A stretch of DNA of 23,631 nucleotides from assembly GCA_964505995.1 (NCBI GenBank), contig CAZDLB010000010.1:1-23631 (forward strand), in the 5' to 3' direction. Of this stretch, positions 10,741 to 17,679 are shown in pieces. The stretch comes from JAJRVH01 sp964505995. GTDB taxonomy: Bacteria; Pseudomonadota; Zetaproteobacteria; Mariprofundales; Mariprofundaceae. The position numbers and the translations under genes were made by a program. Each line of letters starts with the position of its first letter. The first letter of the stretch is position 1. A model generated the notes under the pieces. The model had not been told where the DNA came from, did no database searches, and saw only the letters and a program-made list of their open reading frames with translations.

Positions 10741-11211
10741 ATGGAAATCCTCAACGATGCTAGGCAGCTGAATCTGATCCTGGATCTGGTTCTCATCGCA
10801 GCCGTCATCGCGCTGGCCATCATCTGGCTACGCAATGGGGCAAGGCAGCGCAAGCTGGAAGCCATGCTTGCCGGAACTGCAGCCCAGCTAACCGAGGCTT
10901 CCCGGCTTCTTGAGCAAGCCAGCAGACAGCTTCAGGAGGCACGGGATGAACAGACTGCGGCGACAAACGAACCGGCTCCGGCAGCCTCTCCTGTCCAGCC
11001 TCCCCGCATCACGCCGCAGGCAGCCGCACGCAAGGCCTACGCAGCCAGGGCGGCTTCCCGTAACGGCAACACCCAGGCGGAACGTACCACCCTGGTGCTG
11101 CGACTGCATCGTGAAGGTGCCAGTGCCGAGGCCATCGCCCAGAGGCTGGACATTCCGCTGGCCCAGGTCCGACTGCTGCTCAAGCTTCAGGGAGCAGCAC
11201 AACCCTCATGA
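10741..11211 (+). CDS. Membrane-anchored protein with coiled coil and possible helix-turn-helix end (DUF2802-like)
   Basis: The 156-residue protein has one N-terminal membrane helix (about 13-32, LILDLVLIAAVIALAIIWL), a helical, probably coiled-coil stretch (about 35-70), a low-complexity Ala/Pro linker, and a C-terminal segment (about 115-150, with EGASAEAIAQRLDIPLAQVRLLLKL) that looks like a small helix-turn-helix. This layout resembles DUF2802-type proteins found in flagellar and chemotaxis operons, but I cannot confirm the family without a profile search. The gene begins one base after the fliA stop, and its stop overlaps the FliK-like start (ATGA 11208-11211). If the helix-turn-helix is genuine it would face the cytoplasm, and it may serve protein contact rather than DNA binding. 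Confidence 0.8.
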   Translation: MEILNDARQLNLILDLVLIAAVIALAIIWLRNGARQRKLEAMLAGTAAQLTEASRLLEQASRQLQEARDEQTAATNEPAPAASPVQPPRITPQAAARKAYAARAASRNGNTQAERTTLVLRLHREGASAEAIAQRLDIPLAQVRLLLKLQGAAQPS

Positions 11212-11957
11212 TTCCAGTTGCCAGCACCCTGCTGCTGGGCATTCCGCAAACCTCCCAGTCGGCGGCACCATCCAGCCTGCCCTGGCCCAACGGCAGCCTG
11301 GTTTCCGCCCGAGTCCTGTCGCTGGATGCACCCGATCTCGCCACCATCGCCCTGGGCACCTTCCGGATGCAGGCCAGGGTGCCCCCGAACACGCCTGTGG
11401 GGCACATCTGGCTGGAGGTTCTGAGCCGCGAACTGCCGGCACATATGCGCATCCTCAGTGAATCCAGGGTTCTGGACATGCTCAGTCGCCGCGTTGCCGA
11501 GCAGCTCTCCAGGGATGCCCCCCATGCCGCGCCTCGAAACACGGCGGCATCCCACACCGCGAGCGAAACGCAGCCCAGCCCGCTTTCGCCCGGACTGCCG
11601 CTGCTGCTGAAGGAAGGGGGCGAGGCGGGACGCAGGATGCTGATCGATGCGGATGACGGCAGCCCAAGGGGGATGATGCAGGCGGAAACGGATTCCGCCG
11701 GCTATGCCCTTCACGGCCGCGTGGACCTTGAGCATCTGCAAACGGTCTATTTCATGCTGGAAAAGAGAAGCGAGCAGCCGCTGCAGCTGAAGCTTAGGGC
11801 CACGACATCCGAGGCCTACCGCGAAATGCTGACGGGCTTCGACTCCTTCATTGACCGCCAGAATGGGGATGGCCGTCAGGAACGACTGCAGGGGCGCATG
11901 AGCCTGGGGCCGGAACCCCTGCAGCCGCACGCAAGCCAGCGCGGCCATATGGCATGA
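11208..11957 (+). CDS. Short FliK-like protein (probable hook-length control)
   Basis: The 249-residue protein is poorly conserved. It resembles FliK-family proteins in three ways: a beta-rich N-terminal segment of the type seen in some FliK proteins (ARVLSLDAPDLATIALGTFRM), a low-complexity Pro/Ser/Ala middle (about 105-130), and a C-terminal alpha/beta segment (about 165-225, VDLEHLQTVYFMLEKRSEQP, then LKLRATTSEAYREMLTGF) of the kind that in FliK contacts FlhB. It is followed with an ATGA overlap by the free FlhB switch domain, the partner expected for FliK. It is well below the length of Salmonella FliK (about 400 residues). I assign it tentatively; the gene itself is secure because it is coupled at both ends. 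Confidence 0.6.
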   Translation: MIPVASTLLLGIPQTSQSAAPSSLPWPNGSLVSARVLSLDAPDLATIALGTFRMQARVPPNTPVGHIWLEVLSRELPAHMRILSESRVLDMLSRRVAEQLSRDAPHAAPRNTAASHTASETQPSPLSPGLPLLLKEGGEAGRRMLIDADDGSPRGMMQAETDSAGYALHGRVDLEHLQTVYFMLEKRSEQPLQLKLRATTSEAYREMLTGFDSFIDRQNGDGRQERLQGRMSLGPEPLQPHASQRGHMA

Positions 11958-12268
11958 AGAAGAGGCTTCCACCGCCACACGCATCCGATCAGCCGGCCGC
12001 CGTCGCACTGGCCTACGATCCGGCCTCTGCCGGAGCACCGAAGGTTCTGGCCTCGGGTTATGGCCATATCGCACGCAGAATCATGGAAATCGCCCGTCAC
12101 GAGGGCATCCATATCCATCAGGACGACAACCTGGCCGAAATCCTGGCCCGCGTACCGGCAGGAACGGAGATCCCGGAGGAGGCCTACCAGCTGGTCGCCG
12201 AGCTGCTGGCATTCCTGTACCAGACGGACCGCCGACTGGCGGAAAAAATGAACAGTCAGGAGCGGTAA
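11954..12268 (+). CDS. Free-standing FlhB cytoplasmic switch-domain protein (FhlB/FlhX type)
   Basis: The 104-residue protein aligns with the part of FlhB that follows the NPTH cleavage site. VALAYDPASAGAPKVLASGYGHIARRI here matches ALAYKPGSPGAPRVLAKGRG in FlhB, and EIPEEAYQLVAELLAFLY matches the FlhB end EIPEHLFEAVAIILAEIF. It has no membrane segments and starts near the point where cleaved FlhB would start. Such proteins (FhlB, or FlhX in Campylobacter, where FlhX can substitute for the cleaved FlhB fragment) are known in several phyla. The gene overlaps the FliK-like gene as ATGA, pairing a probable ruler with a switch domain. It is the last gene before the 134-base intergenic region. Confidence 0.9.
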   Translation: MKKRLPPPHASDQPAAVALAYDPASAGAPKVLASGYGHIARRIMEIARHEGIHIHQDDNLAEILARVPAGTEIPEEAYQLVAELLAFLYQTDRRLAEKMNSQER

Positions 12269-12272
12269 AATC

Positions 12273-12293
12273 TTCCCGGGGCATCACCGGGAA
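12273..12293 (+). terminator. Hairpin after fhlB, possible weak terminator
   Basis: TTCCCGG and CCGGGAA form a 7-base-pair stem with a 7-base loop, starting five bases after the stop at 12268. No run of T follows, so it is not a classical intrinsic terminator. It could slow transcription or protect the 3' end of the upstream message. Confidence 0.3.
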
Positions 12294-12350
12294 CACCACT
12301 TCGAATCGTCCAACCCCTTTGAAAACATAAAGAAAGCCGGCTTCGCATCA

Positions 12351-12367
12351 TTGGCCCGATGCTTGCA
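12351..12367 (+). promoter_or_regulatory. Candidate sigma-54 (RpoN) promoter for flgF-flgG and following genes
   Basis: TTGGCCCG-ATGC-TTGCA matches YTGGCACG-N4-TTGCW with one mismatch, the same A-to-C change as the site before fliQ. GG (12353-12354) and GC (12365-12366) are separated by 10 bases. The predicted start is about 12378, giving a 25-base leader containing AGGAGA ahead of the flgF ATG at 12403. It is the only promoter I see in this 134-base gap, the longest non-coding stretch of the window. Confidence 0.75.
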
Positions 12368-12402
12368 TGCCATGGGGCAAGTCACACTGATCAGGAGAAG
12401 AC

Positions 12403-13146
12403 ATGCAACGCGGTTTCTTCATTTCCGGCAATGCGAACCAGATGGCGCAGAACAAGCTCAACGACATCAGCCATAATCTGGCCAATGCCAACACCGTTGG
12501 TTTCATGGCTCACCGCACCTCGTTCTCGACCATCTTCACGGCCGCGACGCAGGACATCGCTGCCCCCGATCAGGCGGCGGCCGGCTACCTTTCGCTCAAT
12601 CGTCAATTCACCGACACGCGCAAGGGAATCCTGACCAGCACCGGCAATCCGCTGGATTTCGCGATCCAGGGCGATGCCTTCTTCAAGGTGCGCCTGGACA
12701 ACGGTGAAACGGCTCTGACCCGCGCCGGCAACTTCAGCATGGACGCATCCGGCCAGCTCGTGACCAAAAGCGGCCTTCCGGTTCTGGACGATGGCGGACA
12801 GCCGATCACGCTGCCGGCAGGTGAGATTTCCGTATCCGCCAATGGCACGCTCTACAGTGACGGCGAACCCGTCGCGACGATGGGGCTTGCCAGCCTCAAG
12901 GACAGTTCCAAGGTCGCCGTGCGTCACGGCGTGCTGCTGCTCACACCCGCATCCAATCTCGCCGATGCCCCGTCCGATATCACCGTGCGTCAGGGCATGC
13001 TCGAGCAATCGAACGTCAACAGCATTCTCGCGATGACCGAGCTGATCGATGTCATGCGCTCATCGCAGTCGATGATGAAGGTCGTCGAGATCTACAACCA
13101 GCAAGCAAGCCTGCTCAATGACCGGGTCGGTCTGGTGCAGGGATAA
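12403..13146 (+). CDS. flgF: Proximal rod protein FlgF
   Basis: FlgF is a rod subunit that crosses the periplasm with FlgB, FlgC and FlgG. The 247-residue product is a typical length. The N-terminal flagellar rod motif is present (NKLNDISHNLANANTVGF), the central GNPLDFAIQGDAFFKV segment is shared with FlgG and the hook protein, and the C-terminal helix has QSMMKVVEIYNQQASLLNDRVG. AGGAGA sits six to eleven bases before the ATG. It is the first gene downstream of the sigma-54 promoter candidate and is followed by flgG after 9 bases. Confidence 0.94.
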   Translation: MQRGFFISGNANQMAQNKLNDISHNLANANTVGFMAHRTSFSTIFTAATQDIAAPDQAAAGYLSLNRQFTDTRKGILTSTGNPLDFAIQGDAFFKVRLDNGETALTRAGNFSMDASGQLVTKSGLPVLDDGGQPITLPAGEISVSANGTLYSDGEPVATMGLASLKDSSKVAVRHGVLLLTPASNLADAPSDITVRQGMLEQSNVNSILAMTELIDVMRSSQSMMKVVEIYNQQASLLNDRVGLVQG

Positions 13147-13155
13147 GGAGTCACT

Positions 13156-13944
13156 ATGTTGCTAGCACTGCATACCGCCGCCACAGGCATGGCCGCACAG
13201 AGCCGTAATGTGGATGTCATTTCCAACAACCTCGCCAATGTCAACACCGCTGGCTTCAAGCGCGGCCGCGCCCATTTCCAGGATCTGATGTATCAGCAGA
13301 TTCAGGCGCCGGGCGCCGAAGCGAGTGCCGCCGGCACGCAACTGCCGACGGGCATCCAGATCGGCATGGGCGTGCGCACGGTCGGCGTGGAAAACCTGTT
13401 CTCCCAGGGAGATTTCAAACAGACGGGCAGCCCGCTGGACCTCGCGATACAGGGCAAGGGATTCTTCCAGGTGCAGCTGGCCAACGGCGATACCGCCTAC
13501 ACTCGGGCCGGATCGTTCTCCATCGACAGCCAGGGGCAGATCGTCACGCCTTCCGGTGATCTGCTGCAACCGGCCATCACCATCCCGCAGGATGCGCTGT
13601 CCATCCTCGTTGGCCCCGATGGCACGGTTTCCGTGGAGCAGCCTGGAGCCGTGCAGACCGTCGTCGGCCAGATCCAGATCGCCAGCTTCCAGAACCCGGC
13701 CGGTCTGAAACTCATCGGCAACTCATTGTTCCAGAGCACCAATGCCTCCGGCGAACCGATCATCGGCAACCCGTCGGAAAACGGGCTGGGCTCGATCGGC
13801 CAGGCGATGCTGGAAATGTCCAATGTCAACATGGTCGAGGAAATGGTCAATCTGATCTCGGCGCAGCGCGCCTACGAGATGAACTCCAAGGCCATCCAGG
13901 CCGCCGATGAAATGCTGCAGACGGCCAACAATGTCCGCAGGTAA
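13156..13944 (+). CDS. flgG: Distal rod protein FlgG
   Basis: FlgG forms the distal rod and is the main structural part between the MS ring and the hook. The 262-residue length is normal. Diagnostic segments are ALHTAATGMAAQSRNVDVIS near the N-terminus, NLANVNTAGFKRGRAHFQDL, PTGIQIGMGV, GSPLDLAIQGKGFFQV and the C-terminal ending NMVEEMVNLISAQRAYEMNSK then AADEMLQTANN. A good ribosome site (AAGGAG, 13145-13150) precedes ATG 13156. flgA follows after six bases. Confidence 0.97.
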   Translation: MLLALHTAATGMAAQSRNVDVISNNLANVNTAGFKRGRAHFQDLMYQQIQAPGAEASAAGTQLPTGIQIGMGVRTVGVENLFSQGDFKQTGSPLDLAIQGKGFFQVQLANGDTAYTRAGSFSIDSQGQIVTPSGDLLQPAITIPQDALSILVGPDGTVSVEQPGAVQTVVGQIQIASFQNPAGLKLIGNSLFQSTNASGEPIIGNPSENGLGSIGQAMLEMSNVNMVEEMVNLISAQRAYEMNSKAIQAADEMLQTANNVRR

Positions 13945-13950
13945 AATCGC

Positions 13951-14631
13951 ATGAAGCGGGTCCTCGCGCTGCTGATGCTTTTCCTGCCGCTTCCCGCCCT
14001 GGCTGCGGATGCAGCTGCGGAGCAGTCGCTGAAGCGATTCTTCGAGCGCGGCATCCACTGGCAGGGAGCCACGGCCGAACTGATCGCGGTGGAGCGCTGG
14101 CCGGATGTGCGCGGGCCACTGACATGGCAGTTGCCACGGCTGCATGGGCATCCGAAACGCCTGTCGCTGATCGCGCGCAAGGGCCAGGGGGCGAATGTGC
14201 GACGCTGGTATGTGCCGGTGCGCGTGCACTGGTGGAGCAAGGTCGTTGTGGCCACATCCACGCTTCCGGCACGCAGCTTGCTTTCCATTGGCATGATGAC
14301 ACTCAAGCGCGTCGATATCGCCGGCCACCATGGCAAGACCTTCCGCTCCGCGCAAAGCCTGGCCGGCATGCGGCTGATCCGGCCCATCCATGCCGGCGAG
14401 GCCATCCTCAGCACCCAGGTCAGGCGGCCGCCGATGATCCGGCGCGGTGACCCGGTGCAGATCGTTCTCGATGCCGGCCCGATCCATGTCCGCACGGCGG
14501 GCAAGGCCCTGCGCACCGCCGCTCGCGGCGATGCGCTGCTGGTACAGAACCTGCGCAGCGGGCAGGTCCTGCGCGCCGTGGCCGAAAGTCCGCAGCTAGT
14601 CCGCGTCTCGATGGCGGGAGGTGAGGGATGA
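13951..14631 (+). CDS. flgA: P-ring assembly chaperone FlgA
   Basis: FlgA is a periplasmic chaperone needed to polymerise FlgI into the P ring. The 226-residue precursor has a clear signal peptide (MKR, a hydrophobic core, cleavage near the LPALA motif at residue 18-19). The C-terminal two thirds show the SAF-type fold of the family, with AGHHGKTFRSAQSLAGMRL, then IHAGEAILSTQV, RRGDPVQIVL and LRTAARGDALLVQNLRSGQVL. Its position between flgG and flgH, rather than before flgB, is seen in Alphaproteobacteria and Desulfobacterota-type clusters. The stop overlaps the flgH start (ATGA 14628-14631). Confidence 0.93.
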   Translation: MKRVLALLMLFLPLPALAADAAAEQSLKRFFERGIHWQGATAELIAVERWPDVRGPLTWQLPRLHGHPKRLSLIARKGQGANVRRWYVPVRVHWWSKVVVATSTLPARSLLSIGMMTLKRVDIAGHHGKTFRSAQSLAGMRLIRPIHAGEAILSTQVRRPPMIRRGDPVQIVLDAGPIHVRTAGKALRTAARGDALLVQNLRSGQVLRAVAESPQLVRVSMAGGEG

Positions 14632-15323
14632 GCATCTTTCGCATCGCATGGGTTTCCGGCCTGCTCGTCCTGAGCCTGTCCGCGTGCATGCCACAGGCCA
14701 GAACCGCGATGACCGACGAAAACCGGCTCGAGGTCGAACAGGCACTGAGCAGCCAGCCCCGGAATGCCAGCGCCAACGGCTCTTTGTGGGCCGGTGGTGG
14801 TGTCGGCCTGTTTGCCGAGACCAAGGCCTCGGCCGTCGGCGACCTGGTCACGGTCCTCGTGCAGGAAAATGCCAGCGCAACACGTTCACTGGGCACGAAG
14901 AAAAGCCGCAAGTCCGATCTATCCACCAGCCTGAATGCCAGCATCGATTACGGCAATGCCACCAAGAATGCCGCCGTCAATCCTTCCGGCAGTCTGGGCA
15001 TGAGCAATGCGAAAACCTTTGACGGCTCCGGCTCCACCAGCAATTCCGACACGCTGACGGCAAGCGTCACGTCGGTGGTCACGCATGTCTATCCCAACGG
15101 CAACATGCGAATCGTCGGGCGCCGCCAGCTGACAATCAATCAGCAGCCTCAGGAGATCACCTTCTCCGGCATCATCCGCCCCACCGACATCGCGCCGGAC
15201 AACACCATTCCGTCCTCGAAGGTCGCGCAGGCCCAGATCAGCTATGGAGGCGGCGGCGAGCTGGCCACGGTGGCGCATGAAGGCTGGCTGGCCCGGACAC
15301 TGGATCAGATATGGCCGTTCTGA
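14628..15323 (+). CDS. flgH: L-ring lipoprotein FlgH
   Basis: FlgH forms the outer-membrane L ring. The 231-residue precursor has a lipoprotein signal with lipobox LSAC and lipidated C20. Family segments include GSLWAGGGVGLFAETKASAVGD, LVTVLVQENASATRSLGT, VVTHVYPNGNMRIVGRRQL, the segment NQQPQEITFSGIIRPTDI and the final ISYGGGGEL. The strong ribosome site GGAGGTGA (14617-14624) lies in the end of flgA before ATG 14628. The stop at 15321-15323 overlaps the preferred flgI start. Confidence 0.96.
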   Translation: MSIFRIAWVSGLLVLSLSACMPQARTAMTDENRLEVEQALSSQPRNASANGSLWAGGGVGLFAETKASAVGDLVTVLVQENASATRSLGTKKSRKSDLSTSLNASIDYGNATKNAAVNPSGSLGMSNAKTFDGSGSTSNSDTLTASVTSVVTHVYPNGNMRIVGRRQLTINQQPQEITFSGIIRPTDIAPDNTIPSSKVAQAQISYGGGGELATVAHEGWLARTLDQIWPF

Positions 15324-16423
15324 TGCGCCGGCTACTCCCTGTCGCCCTGTCCCTTCTGCTTGGCATGCCGCCGATGCCGGCCCAGGCCGAGCGCATCAAG
15401 GACCTGGCGGACATCGAAGGCGTGCGCAGCAATGCGCTGATCGGCTACGGCATCGTCGTCGGCCTGAACGGCACCGGTGATTCGACGACCTCCTCACCGT
15501 TTACCGTCAACAGCATCACGGCCATGCTCGAACGGCTCGGGGTCAATGTCCGCGCCGACATCAGCAAGATGAAGCCGAAGAATATCGCTGCCGTCATGGT
15601 CACGGCCGAATTGCCGCCATTCGCACGCCCCGGCCAGCAGATCGACGTCAATATCTCCAGCATCGGAGACGCCAAGAGCCTGCGAGGCGGTACGCTGCTG
15701 GTCACCCCCCTGCTCGGCGGCGACGGCAAGCCGTATGCGGTGGCCCAGGGCAGTCTTTCCGTCGGCGGCTTCGCCGCGGCCGGCAACGCCGGCAGCACGA
15801 CGAAGAATCATCCGACCGCCGGACGCATCCCCAATGGCGCGCGTGTTGAACGCGCGGCTCCCCGTGGACTGGCAGCGGATCAGGATCATATCACGCTGAG
15901 CCTGCATCGCCCCGATTTCACGATGGTCAAGCAGATGCAGGATGCCATCAACCAGGCGCTTGGCGAGAAACGGGCCCGGGCCATCGATTCGGCCACCGTG
16001 GTCGTGGACAATCGCGACGGCAACTCCGTTGAACTGCTGGCGCGCCTGGAACAGATCGATGTGCCGATCGACCATCCCGCTGTTGTCATGGTCGATGAGA
16101 AGACCGGCACCATTGTCATGGGCCAGGAGGTGCGCATCGACACCGTGGCCGTGGCCCATGGCAACATCAGCGTCAGCGTCACCGAGAATCCGCAGGTCTC
16201 GCAACCCAATGCCTTCGCCGGTGGCCAGACGACGACGGTGGATCGCACCAATGTTCAGGTTTCCGAGGATGAGGCCAGGCTTGTCGTGCTGCCCAAACAG
16301 GTTTCCCTGTCCAGGCTGGTTCAGGCGCTGAACGCCGTCGGCGCAACCCCCAGCGACCTGATCGCCGTACTGCAGGCCATCAAGGCCGCCGGCGCGCTGC
16401 ATGCCGAGCTGAGGACGATGTAA
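15323..16423 (+). CDS. flgI: P-ring protein FlgI
   Basis: FlgI builds the periplasmic P ring around the rod. From ATG 15323 the precursor is 366 residues with a signal peptide MRRLLPV, a Leu-rich core and cleavage after AQA at residue 22. The mature protein shows RIKDLADIEGVRSNALIGYG, the VVGLNGTGD segment, the KNIAAVMVTAELPPFARPGQ block and the C-terminal VQALNAVGATPSDLIAVLQAIKAAGAL end. An upstream in-frame ATG at 15311 is possible, but it overlaps flgH by 13 bases and adds four residues before the basic n-region. ATG 15323 forms a TGATG overlap and gives a cleaner signal peptide. flgJ overlaps the stop as TAATG. Confidence 0.95.
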   Translation: MRRLLPVALSLLLGMPPMPAQAERIKDLADIEGVRSNALIGYGIVVGLNGTGDSTTSSPFTVNSITAMLERLGVNVRADISKMKPKNIAAVMVTAELPPFARPGQQIDVNISSIGDAKSLRGGTLLVTPLLGGDGKPYAVAQGSLSVGGFAAAGNAGSTTKNHPTAGRIPNGARVERAAPRGLAADQDHITLSLHRPDFTMVKQMQDAINQALGEKRARAIDSATVVVDNRDGNSVELLARLEQIDVPIDHPAVVMVDEKTGTIVMGQEVRIDTVAVAHGNISVSVTENPQVSQPNAFAGGQTTTVDRTNVQVSEDEARLVVLPKQVSLSRLVQALNAVGATPSDLIAVLQAIKAAGALHAELRTM

Positions 16424-16953
16424 TGCGCGATCTGGTTGAGAGCGTCATCGACAGCATTCTGGCCCAGGAGCGCCGGCAGGCGCCGCGATCCCATCAGGCG
16501 CCGCGCTCCGGGCCCGCACAAGCCGATTTCAGAACATCCTTCGACCGCATCCGCAAGGATCGGCAAGACCGGCATCCGGCGGAAACTCGCTTTCAGTCAC
16601 CTGCCGGCAATCCGCATCCGGACTCCCGTCTCTGGGAGGTCAGCCTCAAGTTCGAGGGGCAGTTCATCGAGCAGATGCTGCATGCCATGCGAAGCAGCAT
16701 TCCGAAATCCGGACTGCTTCCGCATGGCTTTGCCCAGGACGTTCAGGATTCGATGATGGATCAGGCCATTGCCGAGACCGCCGGCCGGCGCGGCGAATTC
16801 GGCATTGCCGAATCCATCTACCGTCAGATGAGCCGTGCAGTGGCTCAAGATCATGCCAACCCCGCCGATAAGGCTTATATGGCCGAGAGCATCGCCAGCA
16901 AGCTTGAACATCCGGTGGATCAGGCCACGGAGGCAATTCGACATGCGCGTTAA
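16423..16953 (+). CDS. flgJ: FlgJ-type rod-cap protein without a muramidase domain
   Basis: FlgJ caps the growing rod. This 176-residue version has only the rod-cap domain: the core at about 65-135 includes LWEVSLKFEGQFIEQMLHAM, then SGLLPHG, DQAIAETAG and FGIAESIYRQM. A charged, low-complexity N-terminal extension of about 65 residues precedes it. The peptidoglycan-cleaving domain attached to FlgJ in beta- and gammaproteobacteria is absent, as in many other lineages, so wall clearance for the rod must come from another enzyme outside this window. ATG 16423 overlaps the flgI stop. The 3' end overlaps flgM by 11 bases and contains a candidate sigma-28 promoter. Confidence 0.9.
   Translation: MRDLVESVIDSILAQERRQAPRSHQAPRSGPAQADFRTSFDRIRKDRQDRHPAETRFQSPAGNPHPDSRLWEVSLKFEGQFIEQMLHAMRSSIPKSGLLPHGFAQDVQDSMMDQAIAETAGRRGEFGIAESIYRQMSRAVAQDHANPADKAYMAESIASKLEHPVDQATEAIRHAR
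16845..16871 (+). promoter_or_regulatory. Candidate sigma-28 (FliA) promoter inside flgJ, upstream of flgM
   Basis: A perfect GCCGATAA -10 element (16864-16871) lies 15 bases after TCAA (16845-16848), one base from the TAAA-N15-GCCGATAA consensus. The predicted start near 16878 leaves a 65-base leader before the flgM ATG at 16943. A sigma-28 promoter for flgM is known in Salmonella. The element is within the flgJ coding sequence, so chance cannot be ruled out. Confidence 0.5.
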
Positions 16954-17230
16954 TCGAACAGGCGGCCTCTCCGGCATCCAGAAGCCGGCGTCCGCATCCA
17001 GAAGCAAGGCCGGCCGGAAGGCCGGAGGCAAACGGGACTCGGTTCAGGTTGCCGACGCGGCAAGCCTGCGCGAAAAGGCCCGCACGATGCTGGCCGGAAT
17101 GGATGAGGTGCGCATGGAACGCATCGAAGCCATCCGCGACGCACTTGAGAACGGCAGCTTCAAGTCCGACTCCCGCAAGATCGCCGTGCAGATTGTCGGC
17201 AATGCCATCGCGGAGCGTCCCTGGTCATGA
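16943..17230 (+). CDS. flgM: Anti-sigma-28 factor FlgM
   Basis: FlgM binds FliA and blocks late flagellar transcription until it is exported through the completed hook. The 95-residue protein has a disordered, Lys/Arg/Ser-rich N-terminal half and the helical FliA-binding C-terminus (about 45-95) with RMERIEAIRDALENGSFK and then SRKIAVQIVGNAI, matching the family pattern. The open frame continues upstream to 16835 inside flgJ, but ATG 16943 gives the expected size. It overlaps the flgJ end by 11 bases, and its stop overlaps flgN (ATGA 17227-17230). Confidence 0.88.
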   Translation: MRVNRTGGLSGIQKPASASRSKAGRKAGGKRDSVQVADAASLREKARTMLAGMDEVRMERIEAIRDALENGSFKSDSRKIAVQIVGNAIAERPWS

Positions 17231-17679
17231 GCGGCTCCCACATGAATCTGGATGCGCAGCTTAAGCCCCTGCTTGAGCGGATGAATGACTGCGCCCGCGA
17301 GCTTGAAAGGCTGACGATGGCGGAATATGAAGCCATTCGCAGCCTCGATGGTGAGCGCGTTCTCTCCCTGGCCGACGAAAGGCTGGCCTGCCACCGTCGT
17401 CTGAATGAGATGGAGCAGGAATGCCGCCAGCTTCTGACCAGGATCGGCATCGATGCATCCATGTCGCTGGAGGCCGTGATCGACCTTTATGCCGGCGAAA
17501 GCGCGGAAGCCCTGCAGTCACTGCGGCGAAACCTCTACGAGCGCATCCTTCAGGTCGATCGGCGAGGCGAGGAAAACCGGCTGCGCATGCATGCGGCCTA
17601 CAATGTATCGGCCGCCATCCTGCAACACCTTGGCCTGGCTCATCATGAGCAGACCTATCGTCCGAGGGCAGGCGGATGA
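17227..17679 (+). CDS. flgN: Export chaperone FlgN for FlgK and FlgL
   Basis: FlgN is a cytoplasmic chaperone that delivers hook-filament junction proteins FlgK and FlgL to FlhA. The 150-residue, almost wholly helical product fits the family by size and composition: an N-terminal helix LKPLLERMNDCARELERLT, a SLADERLACHRRLNEMEQE segment and a C-terminal helix with LYERILQVDRRGEENRLRM. Sequence conservation in this family is low, and its position between flgM and flgK is strong support. Both ends overlap neighbours as ATGA. Confidence 0.85.
   Translation: MSGSHMNLDAQLKPLLERMNDCARELERLTMAEYEAIRSLDGERVLSLADERLACHRRLNEMEQECRQLLTRIGIDASMSLEAVIDLYAGESAEALQSLRRNLYERILQVDRRGEENRLRMHAAYNVSAAILQHLGLAHHEQTYRPRAGG

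Noticed and set aside
15311..15322. Upstream ATG for flgI
   Set aside because: It adds four residues before the MRR n-region and a longer overlap with flgH; ATG 15323 gives a better signal peptide and a TGATG junction. It cannot be fully excluded.
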